From positions 310,001-374,000 of the forward strand of contig JAJNNX010000053.1 in the NCBI GenBank assembly GCA_023159155.1: a stretch of DNA of 64,000 nt, in the 5' to 3' direction. Position numbers and translations under genes: made by a program. Source of the DNA: Ustulina deusta. Taxonomy: Eukaryota > Ascomycota > Sordariomycetes > Xylariales > Xylariaceae. Shown piece after piece: positions 47,407-59,090 of the stretch (within the stretch, counting starts at the first letter, position 1; each line of letters begins with the position of its first letter). Under the pieces are notes generated by a model. The model was given only the letters and a program-made list of their open reading frames with translations, was not told the DNA's origin and did not search any database.

Positions 47407-50044
47407 TTAGATTTCAGCCAGTATGTCTCCTTTCACGTTTACAAAGACAACAATACTACCATCTATCGCGGAAGGAGTTGGAGTTGCCTTCGTCACAATC
47501 CCATTCCCATCCCACTTGAAATCGACCGAAATCCCCCCTCGGATTCTCAGCCCAGACACACTTCCATTTCCCCACGCGGGAGGAATAGCAGGCCCCAGCA
47601 CCACGGTCCTCTCCTTCCCCGCCCCGTGCGGGATTGGCAAGTCAACGACCAACATACTCAGCATGGCGCCAGCGAGTCCAAAGTTGGCGTCGATCTGGAA
47701 GGGCTGGTCTAGCGCCGTGTACATGCTGAGGCCATTGCTGGCAAAGTTGGTATCGATGGCGTAGCGCAGTTCTGCGTAGGCCATATCCGTGGCATTTAGC
47801 CGGGCCCAGCAAGCCGCGCGCCAGACCTTTTCCCACCCTGCATTCGCATCTTCGCCATTCCCCAAGCCGCGAGAGATGAGAGTCTCCTTGACGGCGTTCT
47901 GGATAGTGGCATTGTGGTAACCCCCGGCATATGACGACATGGCGTATCCCGGATACCACCCGACGAGGTGCGAGAGGTGTCGATGAGTGCTCTTGTTATC
48001 GTAGCCGTACAAATCCGGAAGCTTCCATTCTTTGATCCCGCCCCACTCCGTGAAATGGATCCCGGTATCAAGTCTCGCGACGCTGGAAGCTACGCTTTCG
48101 AGGAAGCCCGTGTCCTGTTCCCCGACGGTGTCGGCGCTGGTTAGTACGTTGTCGAACACCTGGTGGATAAGTTGCTGGTAATGCGCGCAGCCGAACGTCG
48201 TTGGGCCTGTTTCGGGACTGTTGCAGGGATTCGCTACGAGGGTTCCGTCGTCGAAGAACTTGTCTTCTTGGAGCTGCGATACCCAAAACTGGGCTACGCT
48301 CTTCAGGAGCGGGTAGCCTTGCTTTCGTAGCCAGTCGACGTCTTGGGTGTAGTCGAAGCGATCCCATACATGTTGCATCATCCACGCAGCAGCTGCCGGG
48401 TCTGCGTTGGCGGTTAGCGGGGGAATACTGGACTCCATGCGAGTCTGGTGGACCTTACAATCTGCCCATAGAGCGCTCTCCTTCATTGCTGTATGGCCGA
48501 AGATATTCATCTCATTATGCACCACCCAACCATCAGCATTGTAGAGAAGCCTGGCTGTCTCAGTTCCGCGGGGGACCCATGTATCTCGCATATAATTCCA
48601 GAGAGCCCCCTCTGTGTCGCCCAACCCAGTCTGCTCGGCGGCCCAATAATTCATCTGTAAGTTGATGTTTGCGTGATAATCAGCGCCCCAGGCGGAATCG
48701 AGACGCTCGGTCCATCGGCCCTGAAGGTTAGCCGGCAACGAATTATCTCGCGACGATGAGATCAGCAGGTGGCGGGAGTAATCGAATAGCAGTGATTCTA
48801 GGAAAGGGTCACCCGAGCTCGTCCAGTTGTAGTTGGAAAAAATGGCTGCCGTTTCGACTTCGGCCGAATGCTTGGGGTCGGGTAGCTCCAAGCCGAACGC
48901 CCCCTCGAGGGCTTGATAATCCTTCAGGTGTCGAGCAAGTAGAGTCTCATATTCCTGGGATACGGCCTGAGAGGCAATCTTGGAAACAGCTGGAACTGGG
49001 TCTTGGCCGCGGAAGGAGTAACCAGCTTCCTTGTTGCCTTTCTTCTGATCGTAGTCTGTGTCTGCCGCGATGACAAGTGTCTGCGACTTCTGCGCCTTTG
49101 CAGATTGAATAATGAGGCGATCTGAACCCGAACAGCTCGATATTGCAGAGTCAGCGAGAGTTCTCGCGATGGCACTAAACTTCATGCCCTGCGGCGAGCC
49201 GGCTTGCGTGTACCCTGTAAATTGGACCGAGTTCGTCCTACAAGTGGTTGTTACGAGATCTTGAGAGACAAGTAGATTCTCAAAGCCAACTGCGATGGTG
49301 GGCAGGGCACTCGTCGACTCGATGTGGTAAATACAGACTTGGTCGGGATATGAGCAGAATAGCGAGGTTGCGAATTTCGCTTGGTTGGAGGTGAAGTGCG
49401 TTGTATGAACACCTGTCTTTAGGTCGAGGCTCCTTTTGTAGTCGCTGTGGGACTCGATTTCAGGGATGGTGATAGTCAAGTTTCCTAGTACTCGGTTGGA
49501 GCCGTAGTTTGCCCCTGTGCCAAGAAGGGGAGAAAGGTCTACGTTCCCGTCAATAAACAGCGAATAATGGTTTCATTTTCAGCTAGTCCATACCACCGGT
49601 TCCATTTTGGAAAATAGCCGCACGAATTTCTGGTAGTGCTGAATATTTGGGCTCTGCAGGGTTGCCGCCAGCGTAACCCTACACTCTAAAGTTAGCGGAA
49701 TCTATGTGAGTCTTTTCAGTCATAACCATTCCGGTTGACGTACAGAGTCTTCGAACGGCCCTCCAGACCACAATGAGTCCACATTGAGGCTCAATTTCTC
49801 GGTGGCCGGGACCCCAAAAGAAATAACTGAGGTAACACAAAATTAGTGCTGGAACAAGTGGAGTAGTAGAATGTACCTAACCTCCAAGCTTCCCATTTCC
49901 GACAGGATAACCTGTTTTGAGGAGGTAGTTGTCAGAATCATCGGGGCCGTAGCCTGCAGGACTCCTTGACCAGAGGGACTTTGCATCCGACAGTCTTAGG
50001 CAGTCGCCAACTATGACGGCTGTGATAAGTTTTGACTTCATCAT
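47407..50044 (-). CDS. GH95 alpha-L-fucosidase (1,2-alpha-L-fucosidase type)
   Basis: An inverting enzyme that releases terminal alpha-1,2-fucose, for example from xyloglucan or glycoproteins. Exons: 50044-49882, 49826-49744, 49678-49594, 49538-48459, 48401-47407, giving 801 residues, usual for the family. The last intron (48458-48402, 57 nt, donor GTAAGG, branch GCTAAC, acceptor CAG) is in phase and has no stop, so it can be mistaken for coding; removing it restores [17 protein letters not shown]. Motifs: WSRSPAGYG and [10 protein letters not shown] near the N terminus, [23 protein letters not shown] (N401, N403), GGIKEW (E595) with HRHLSHL, and QIDANFG (D708), matching the catalytic Asn, Glu and Asp positions. 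The N-terminal 20 residues are only a weak signal peptide. Start could be ATG 50044 or the adjacent ATG 50041. Confidence 0.92.
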
Positions 50045-50715
50045 TGAAGGGAGTCGCACTTTCTTGCCTCCAGCTGCCCCACGAGAGAGTAACGCCGAAT
50101 CTGTATCCGACTATCTTGGCATGGCATGCCTATGTCTCCTAGTTGGGCTATTGCGATGAAACGCTCCATCATGTCATGATTGGAAGAATATATGTAGCTA
50201 CTCATACACAAGGGACTGGGAGTTTCCCCCAACTGATAATAATTGGTGGTAAAATACCTATTCGCATCATCTTCGGGGCATCTAATGGCACGAGGCGGCA
50301 AGGCGGGGAGGCGGGGTTCGAGGTCTATGTTGGGGTAGCTCGGGGAGGCGATGGCGCCTGGCCAAATAATCGCGAGTGCCAAGTCACTACTGGGTACATG
50401 TGGGGGGCTAGGCTGTGAGGTCTAGACTGCTGCTTTATATTCGCACTGCAAAGTTGGTTCAGAATGGGCACGAAGTGTTAAGAAAACGAGTATTATTGCG
50501 CGTGTTCATGAAAGTCAATTCATCGTAGGGTCAAGATTAGCACTTGCTTGACTGTAATCCATCATCTTCCGTTTGTCTGCCATTGCTCCTGCAAGCAGAC
50601 CTTCAGCATGCTCTTGTTAAAGAGCCCAACTTTTCCGCCTTCCTTCTCCGAGTCTCCGGTGTGATTGGTTCTTCGGGTTGACGAGAGCGAACCTCAAGTG
50701 AACCTCAGGTGAAGC

Positions 50716-51288
50716 TCAAGTGAAACCTGGGCAGGTCTGATGCTGACTATCCCAGCAAGTCAAGAAGCCATCTTTGTTCTCGACGATATCATCTGTCAGA
50801 AAGGTTGTCAGCGGTGAAAATCACTACGTGCTGATTGCGGGTGTTATGTAATGTACCTAGATCGAGCTCGGTGTGTTGATATGGCGCGTCCTTGCCGAAC
50901 ATTCGGCATGTGCAGGAAAGAATTGTCGCATTGTGACCAATGAGTTTGCAGTTTTCGCAGCTTCGGTCGAAGTGTCCACTACACGTTGGATGTCAGTACT
51001 TTCAGTTTTGAGCGAGAGCGTAAGGTGAGGAGAGATATACTTGATCGTAGCAGTCAGATGGCCGAGTGAGTTCATGAGGCAGTAGCTGAGATCAAGCATG
51101 GTGCAAATTTGGCGGCCGGTAGGGGAAGGACAGAGAGTACTGAGGTAGGGGATGTCATGAATGACGTTGAACTGCCCGTTGCCACCAAAGTCGCAATCCT
51201 CTCGCCAACCAGCATTGGCGAGGCCAAGCAGGAGTAGAGCGGAGACCAGGAAAGAGACAAAGAACTGCATTTTCGTGTCTAATGGCAT
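50716..51288 (-). CDS. Small secreted cyanovirin-N (CVNH)-like protein
   Basis: Exons: 51288-51041, 50978-50857, 50792-50716, in phase. 148 residues from ATG 51288, or 142 from ATG 51270, which is preferred because the signal peptide MQFFVSFLVSALLLLGLANA then starts at residue 1. The mature protein has two CVNH-like halves: a first with LCPSPTGRQICTMLDLSYCL and GHLTATI, a second with GHFDRSCENCKLIGHNATIL, SCTC, TELDLDDIVENKDGFLTCW. The S-C-x-x-C, ...L-x-C-x-C, LDLxxxIxNxDGxL spacing is the CVNH pattern. Many CVNH proteins bind mannose-type glycans; the role here is unknown. Eight or more cysteines suggest disulfides. The call depends on the intron placements, which both restore family sequence (TATINGHFD and LDLDDIVEN). 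Confidence 0.75.
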
Positions 51289-52281
51289 GGGTCAGATCAG
51301 CAAGCCAGGCGTCATCGGGGCAAAGAAAGTGTTACCAGGGAACGTCTTAGTATTTGGCGAGTGTTGGGTGTCGAGACAGGTGGAGGTGTGCTAATTGGCA
51401 AGAAGGAGGCGAGTGAGTGTGCCCGGAAATATTCTTGACGAGCGTGGGATGTGTGCGTGAGATGTGCGCGTGGTCACTGATGGAAAGCGGTGTTGTTGGT
51501 GAGACGGGGTGGCAGATGTCAGAGCTCAAGTACAACAGTCAGAGTCGCCGACACGTGTGGCAGGTATTATAGCGTGTGGCTACCTTGGAATATTTTTGTT
51601 TGTGATTTTTTTTATTGAAAAAAAAAAAGTGAGGGTGTTGCCGTGCACACATCAGCGGTTTCGCAGGTACCCATTCACCAATATTTGTTGCCATCTTCAC
51701 CGTGAAATGACCTGCAGGTACCACATTCATCTCCTTGGTTGTTTAAGTGCTGCCTACTTACCTAATCAGTCCTCGAGTTCCTCTGTATGGGGAATAGTTC
51801 ACATTTTTCGATCGATCGCATGCCCTATCTTCCGGGGTAAAATGCACCTCCATGTGATCAAGTCCAGCGGTATGTCGCAATCAATGTCGTGATAGCCCTG
51901 GCAACCCATCAAGGTCCTCTGATTCAACACCAAAGTGGATCGATTACGGGTCTGATCCCGAAGTATATAAACTAGCTAACGGGCGTCTTCCCCCTATCGC
52001 TTCTGAGCTGTGAACCATCTCTTTTGGAAATTTCTGACACAGATCAATCGTAACTCGATGACCCCGCGGTATCCCGACCACTTGGAGTTGACAACCAGGC
52101 TTGACCACTCAACATATTCGCATATCCAAATACTTCGATAAAGTAGTTGCATTCATCCGTCAGTTCGTTCCTCATGAGATTGGCTGGCTATATACAGTAT
52201 TATCCATCACGATATTGCCAACATTTATGACCAGTTACCATTCAGACGCCGTCCAATGCGGTTTGCACGTTCGACACATGT
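51289..52281. other. Intergenic, promoter side of CVNH-like gene
   Basis: No gene supported between the CVNH-like gene and the end of the metalloprotease gene; both are on the minus strand. A T/A tract lies at 51605-51628. Confidence 0.5.
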
Positions 52282-53250
52282 CTATGTAAGACGGTAAGTC
52301 GACCAAGCGCTGAACATACGGGCCTGCTGGCCAGCAGTGAACATGGTGTAGCAAGCACTAGAACACGGGTTAGTATCGATTCTGAAAAGTCATGCATCGT
52401 ACTGGGAAGAGGCTTACTCGTCAGTGTAGTCCATGTAGTTGTGGATGGGATCAACGCCGCCACCGGAGCAGGTGTCGCGGCCGGTAGGGCAGCCGGAAGC
52501 GGACGATGCCTCGGGCGGAGTGTCGTCAACCATGTCGCCAGGAGAGGCGCAACCACCCTGGAAGGTGTGGTAGAGGTTCATCCAGTGACCAACCTCGTGG
52601 GTGGCAGTGCCACCCAGGTTGTAGGGAGCGGCGGTGCCGCCGGGCACGGACTGGCCGAGGATGCTGCAGCCGTCGAGGATGAAGTTGGTTGAGCCACTGG
52701 CATGGCTGGACGTGGGGAAGTAGCAGTAGCCGAGGAGACCGCCACCGAGGTTACCGAGGAAGTAGATGTTCAGGTCAGCGTAGGTACCCTTTCGGAGAGC
52801 CTTCTTCATGGCCTGCTCTGCGCCGTCGGCAGCCCAGTTGGCGTTGACAGTCCAGTCGCTGCTGACAAGGCTGAAGGTGATGCCATGGGGGCTGTAAGCG
52901 CTGTTCATGACAGAGAGCTGGTTGTTCAACATCGTTTGCTATGGACCAGGTTAGTCTTCCTCATCATTGGCCTTGGCAGTAGAAAGAAGTCACCATACCG
53001 TGAGGTAGCCACCGCTAAGAGCTGTGGATGAGGCAACGACGTGGAAGTAGGTCTTGACGGTGAAGGTAGCTAGGGCGCGGGACTCGCCCTTGGCGAGAGC
53101 AATGCGCTCCAACTCAAGCATGGCACGGGACTCGGCCTTCTGCTGCGCGGTAGGTTCGGGGGTACCGCAGAGTCTGCTGGTGCCATTGAAGGCGAACGAG
53201 GCGCTGGCCGTGGCCAGGAGAGCCGAAGCGATCAGAGCCTTGAACTGCAT
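52282..53250 (-). CDS. Secreted M43 (pappalysin-like) zinc metalloprotease
   Basis: Exons: 53250-52999, 52938-52418, 52357-52282, in phase, 282 residues, matching the fungal MEP1-type extracellular proteases. Signal peptide MQFKALIASALLATASASFA, a short propeptide, then the catalytic domain: zinc-binding HEVGHWMNLYHTF at about 198-210 (HExxHxxxxxH with the two histidines, Glu and third His all present), GGCASPGDMVDDTP, CPTGRDTCSGGG with paired cysteines, and the Met-turn HNYMDYTDD. The tail CYTMFTAGQQARMFSAW is diagnostic for the group. The last exon is only 76 nt. A TATAAA sits about 100 bp upstream. The enzyme appears intact; such proteases degrade host or substrate proteins outside the cell. 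Confidence 0.93.
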
Positions 53251-53350
53251 GGTGTCTGCCTCGGCGGGGTGGGCGGAGAGGAATAGATGAGGTGAATGAG
53301 ATGGAAGTGTGGATGGCAAGACCCAGTTCAGGAGAGGATCGACTCCCTTC

Positions 53351-53356
53351 TTTATA
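53351..53356 (-). promoter_or_regulatory. TATA box of the M43 protease gene
   Basis: TATAAA on the minus strand about 100 bp upstream of the ATG at 53250. Confidence 0.45.
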
Positions 53357-56300
53357 CTCAGCTCGACCGCGCATGCACTTCTACTCTCTTGCGCTTTCTG
53401 CCTAGAAATGCCCTGGAGAGAACTCCCAGCTCCCGTGCTGGGCCAATGGTCGCACTAGGCCGGCTAGCGAGATGAAGAGCAGCCATGCAGCGACCTGCCT
53501 AATTCACGTACCTTAGCTGCAACGTTCTCGACCATCGAAAGTTGTGGCACGGCAACGGAAACCTGAGCTGGTCGGGGAGACCAATCACAATCGACATCTG
53601 ACCAAGAGAACCTGTCAGATATCAAGCGCCCCCTTCATGGTCGACTTCGTCGCTTGGCGCACTGCGGCGGTAAAGATAAGTGTGGTTCCAAAGGCTTCTT
53701 AGCAGCGTACAAGGCCTGGAGGGCAACGAAGGGCACGATATCCGAACGATAACTGGGGTTTCTGCTAGGGGCCTTTCGGTAGGTGGGTTAACGGCTATGT
53801 GAAAAAGGAAGTTGACAAGCCCAAGCCTGAGCCCTGCTGGCAAATCACTTCCCAACATGGGCCGTGTCTCCATGGTTTTTCCACACGACGATTTGACTAC
53901 TCGAAGGCCAAGAACGAGCTTACCGGATTGTCTACTGCAGTTTCTTCGATATCGGCGCACGTCCCAAACGAGCTGCGCACCACCCAGGCTGAGATGTGCC
54001 AACGGCTCGGGCATTCCTTGTTTGCTCCTTCGGGGGATCGAAGATCGGCGGTGGCTCGAATTACGGATTCGGTCTGGACCGGGCGTGCCCAAGCGTGACC
54101 AATCGTCGCATGGCCACGAGATTCCGCACCAGACGCCATTCCCAGCTGCCACTTGCGTTGCCGACCATGGCGAGGGGGGTGGGAGAGCGGAACCTCGGCC
54201 TTGGGTTGGTCATCGCACAACGCCGGCATCCCAGTCAGACGCCAGAATCGTGTGCATATATGCGACAGATAAGATGGCCAAGACAGAACCCAAAGCTTGG
54301 CAGGCTTGGACGAAGCTTATCGACCCTATGCCATACAAAAAAGGCGAACCTCTTGCCTCTTGGAGTTTAGTCTCGATTTCCCCTGATTCTTGGCTCAGCC
54401 TTGGCACCGGCATCACGTCCATTCCCGTGACGTGCTTACGCATACTGGCAGCGGCTGCCATCAACTCGGTCACCTCCAGCAGCGATTTCCAAGAGTTTCC
54501 TACTGACGGCAGTACACTAGTTGCACGGTAGGAGGCGAACACTTACCCCAAGCCGAAGTTTAGGGATATGACGCTTCACAAAACCGTGCATTTGGGGCCA
54601 GTCCCCAGTGCGTGTTACCCAACGCCAAAATATCCCGGCGAATACACAGCATGTAACAACTTCTCCTACCCGTACGCAGGTCCCCTATAGCCTGCTTCTC
54701 AATACTACAACATGGCATGGAATCGTCCACTGCTCCAATCGACTGGCGTGGAGGCGATACTCGCACGACAACCCCTCCTTCCTGACTTATTGGCGTTACA
54801 TTTTTAGCGGTACAATCTTCCGTATCCCATCGCCTTGGCGCCCAGCCGACCCGTGGTTCTCTTGCGGAGCTACTACGACTCGACAGGAAGGTCTCCACGA
54901 GCCTACTCTATTGTCGTCTTGTGCCACTGACGTGGCTGGCCAGCTGGGTTGTTCCGTTTTTGTGCGCATGCTATCCCTATTTGCGTAGCACGTATCGAAA
55001 CAAAGACGCTGCGCTGTTTGGCCTACCTCGTTGAGTGTAGTATAAACCCGCATCGTGTTACATTATAGCGAGTAAGCGCCGCGGGAAAATTTTGCCGTCT
55101 AGCATCCATTTGTCCTAGCTATATAGCTGCGTTAGGAAGAAGAGATGGTGTTCCTTATGAGCTAGTTCCTGATAGTCACATGTTACCCAACTGCCGGTAT
55201 TGATTCACGCCGAAGTTCGGCACGTTATCGGGACTGCGCCCAAGTAACTTATTAGTCTCCCATACTGAACACAATGTCAAATAATTGATTTGTATACACT
55301 ACCCAAACCAACCCGAAGCTGACGGCATCCGTCTTACGGCATCTCAAGCCCCAGTAAGACCAAAACACTAAGTTAATTAGTATAGCGGTACATAGCGTGG
55401 TATTTCGTCCCTCTCAGCTGATCAACATTCGCTCAAGTACCCGAGAACGAGAATATTAAGCAATGAACGAGATAGGCGTATACTACGTAACAGTTGACCT
55501 GTCCTACGAGTCACAGCTGTCACGGACCAGAAGAGCCACCCATCCATTGAAATCCATGTTTGAATGCTATGATATGACTGATGCAGGTCCGTGCTTCCTT
55601 CATCCCCAAGGTTCTTGAAGTTACAGCTTGCATTGACAGCCCTCCTGCATGATGAAGGATCTCAATCGGGTGGCCCAGCCGCGCGCGTGTCATCCTTACC
55701 GGTGACCTCCGGACCCCATATGTTCCACTGGTGACTAATCCACACCCACTTCGACGAGCGATTTCCTGACAATGAACTGCTGCGAAATTGAAAAATCAGA
55801 GTGGCAAGAGAATGCGTGGGTGTGTTCTATGTACAACGCCGACGTCAGGACTGGCAATATATTATATCTTTTCCTTTGACGTTGCATATTGAAGATCACA
55901 GTGCAGAGCCTCATGTTCTAGACCAGCATCAATGGAGACAGGAAGATCATTTTCCTGCATTTCATGCATTAGTGGTACCATTTTATCCCCATGCTGCCGG
56001 TCATGGATCCTTGACACTGAATGAACATAGAACACATTGCCGTCAATTTTCTCCGTACCAGCTACGGCTGAATGTAACATTTGAAGGGTTATCGATCCCC
56101 TGCGACGAGGTGGTAAGAAAACTCAAGTGACTGCAAGCCCGTATCGTTGCCCTGAAAATCAATGATATCATCGCCGAAACGAACCGCCATCGGATGGAAC
56201 CGAACGCGGATCTGCTGGTGCTGGATCGGCAAAGGGCCCTCTGCAGTTACGAGAGGTCTTTAATAGTACCTGCTGAAGCTAGAAGATCGCGGTGGGCGTC

Positions 56301-57975
56301 AATCTGATATCAAGGCAGATAGGCTTTGTAATACTCCTGACACTTTAGAAGTTTTGATTCGAACTCCGTCTTGCTACCCATCATGTATAATTCCATACTC
56401 GTTGTCCTCCTTGCGGTGTAAAGAGAAAGTATGAAATGTAGGCTCGCAGGACAGTCGCATCACTCGTAAAAGACCCTAAGTACCTACTCACCACCAATCG
56501 CGTGTCGCAGATCTACAATGTATTATGGCTCGCAAATCATGATCTTCGAATAGCGCCGCAGATCAACCTTTCAGCTGGGAATACAGGTAGAGGTGGAGCC
56601 AACGAGACGGTGTGAATTCAGCCATCTCCCCCCCCCCCACTGATTGTTGACTTTCTTGTTTCGCATGCCGCGCTCCATTATAACAACCACTTACACCCAC
56701 TTCCATGCTACTGTATCTTTACTCAGCATATAGATCCGTTTCTTCCAAGTACTAGCTAGATACGGAAGGCCGCCATGAGATGCCACACGGCGTAACGCTT
56801 CACAGTAAAACCTCTCGAGTACAGCTTTCAATACATGTTTTCATCATGTAAGCAATACTCTAATATCTCCGTTATCAAAGCAGGGTTACAGCGTATTGCC
56901 ACATGGGGCTCCGGCCTTGGGGGAACTCAAGCCTCCGTAGCCCCCTACGCATATCTCATGCATTGGAGAAACAACCACTTTCTAGATGTCGATTGGAGAA
57001 GCGTGGTGTTGAAGCCGAGCCGCCGGACAAATTTCAAGGAGGGTTTTGGCAGATCTGGCATTATTGCCTGGAACAAGCAAAGTCCAACTTCAGCGGCTAA
57101 ACTATCAGAAGGAGGAGACGTATACAGATAAGCAGAAATGTGTTATATTGAAGTGGGCAGCTGTGAATAGCTTTTCAGATCTCATAGATATGTCACACTG
57201 CCCCTATACGAGGAGATAGGCCGAACCTACACTTCCTAGTATAGTTATTACTATTTTCTCTTGGGGAATCAATTGATCAAGGGAAGGAGACAAAATACGT
57301 GAATTCGTTCGCGATGCTAGCTAGGTGGCGGGTGCTTCTCTGTTTTTTCTTTTCGCGAAAAATCGACGCCCATGGTGTTTATATCCCCTATGGGTAAAGC
57401 CACCAAGTGGCTCATGCATATACCAAGCCCCTGTGATCCACTCATTTCACTTCAATATTCAGGATGATTATCAGAGGAGAAGAATAGACCATAGGTCCTG
57501 GGGGAACTAGTAATACATATATAGTTATAGGGTTAGAGTGTTTTACTCTACTTATTCTAACACTACTACTATTTACTTTGAACCCGTTTAATAAAACTAT
57601 GTATCAAAAACCTCTACGTATAGAAAGCAAAATAATAGCAGTTTGTAAAAAAAACCCGAACTTAGTCGATAAGTTCATTAAAATAGGTAGATTGGCAAGA
57701 ATAACTAGATATCTTAAAAGACTTATCTGATAAATGAGGTGCGTTTGCAGGTCAATTACTAGATATTGAAGTCTGGAAACTCAGGTTCTCTCCGAAGGAA
57801 TCTTTCATAGAATACATATTCTCTCCCCTCTTCTAAAAAAGGGGGTAGTTTTTAGTATTACTATAGTAGGGCTATTTCATTAGCTGAGAGAGCCAACAGT
57901 GCAGGCCATAGAGGAGATGGACCTTAGCAGCTGTCGCGTAGCAGTGGGTATGAGCCCTATATACCGTTAATACCC
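53357..57975. other. Intergenic, no supported gene
   Basis: 4.6 kb without a gene I can defend. ORFs up to 239 codons at 53.8-54.5 kb overlap on both strands and lack family features. 55.8-56.3 kb looks like eroded coding sequence but no frame gives recognisable protein. A C9 run is at about 56630 and the stretch 57.5-57.9 kb is AT-richer. Confidence 0.45.
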
Positions 57976-58718
57976 TCACGGGATTAACGGCGTCGTTTTT
58001 CCGTGACAGCAGCACTTTCTGCCGAATCCAAAGAGCAATATGTCTTTATTCAGCCAATCGAGGACAGACTTCTGCGAGGATCTCGCGATGGTTTCTGGCT
58101 GCCATTCTTCCCCTCGCTCTTCGACAGGCTTACAGAGTTCGTTAAACCCCACATAGACCAGCCGCGTCTGCTGACAGTGGATGAGCGCCTGATGATTGAG
58201 CCCGATCAAGTGATGCCGGGGATACATGATGGAGAACAAGACTTCCAGTCCCATAGGGAACAACCTCTTTCCAAGGTTGGGTAGGTTTAGGCGGACAATG
58301 TGGATTAAGGGTATGCAGTTCTCGTCAGGCGGCAGGATGTCAAAATGTCTGGCTGATTCTAAGAATCCTCTAAGAATAGATAAGTCCGATTTGTTTGTAT
58401 GCCACACTAGGATCATGGTCTCAGGACGGATCCCTGCCTCCTTCAACCTTGCTGCGAGGGAATTGAGTACTCATCGTCCAGGACGACAAGATCCGAGCCA
58501 GGCGGCTTGCCCTCAGAGATGTCCGACATTTGTCGGCGCACAATATCGTATGTAGGCGGAGTGATCCATCTATTCCGAGCTGCAGATTCGAACAGACTTT
58601 GTGCGGTGGAGAGCCATACACATGAGATTCCAAAGATGCACATTACACCCCACAGACCTTTGAAAGGCAAGTCTGCTTGCAGTCTTTCCACGCGCAGACA
58701 GAACTCTGGTCTTGACAA
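57976..58718 (-). pseudogene. Decayed DEDDh-exonuclease-like (RNase H fold) gene of a multi-copy fungal family
   Basis: Two minus-strand frames hold the ends of one protein. 58718 to about 58443 encodes AARNRWITPPTYDIVRRQ... GSDLVVLDDEYS, the Exo I-like D-x-E motif. From 58446 to 57976 a different frame encodes GIRPETMILVWHTNKSDLSI, DILPPDENCIPLIH, then NHQALIHCQQTRLV and FNELCKPVEERGEEW. The middle of the domain is missing at the junction (58440-58460) and the frame changes there. The Exo III H-x-A-x-x-D motif ends in H rather than D. I recognise the pattern from hypothetical proteins repeated in many Sordariomycete genomes; the exonuclease label is inferred from motif layout. Non-functional. 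Confidence 0.5.
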
Positions 58719-59090
58719 TCTAGGCTACATTTTGCGACCCATTGTCTCACCTGACGCTCTCTTCCGCAATGATCGCAGTACTATTGTTGTTGCTGAAGGA
58801 GCTAGTGGTTGATTTGTATCTGATGATGTCGAGGTTTGCGAAGACCTCTTGGTTGCGTCGGTAGGTCCAAGGTGCCGAGACAAGATTGATTGGTTGTCGA
58901 GATGCGAGCTTTGACAGATGCATGTCAGATGCATGAGCTCGGGAGTGGCGCCGATCAGATGCCGCCGGTGGGGTGTGGGTAGTGGCGGGGTATTGGCCGT
59001 TATCGAGGCACTGGAATGCTTCCTCGACGCCTCTCTTCAACATTACGACAGCGCGCATGGTTATGTCTCCCCACCTACGTCCTCTACCAT

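Noticed and set aside
53812..54531. 239-codon plus-strand ORF
   Set aside because: Overlaps open frames on the other strand, composition is Arg/Ser/Pro-rich without any domain, and there are no intron or family signals. Probably chance in GC-rich sequence.
55801..56130. Plus (109 codons) and minus (72 codons) ORFs with gene-like stretches
   Set aside because: Neither frame gives a recognisable family or extends by plausible introns; could be relic coding DNA but not supportable.
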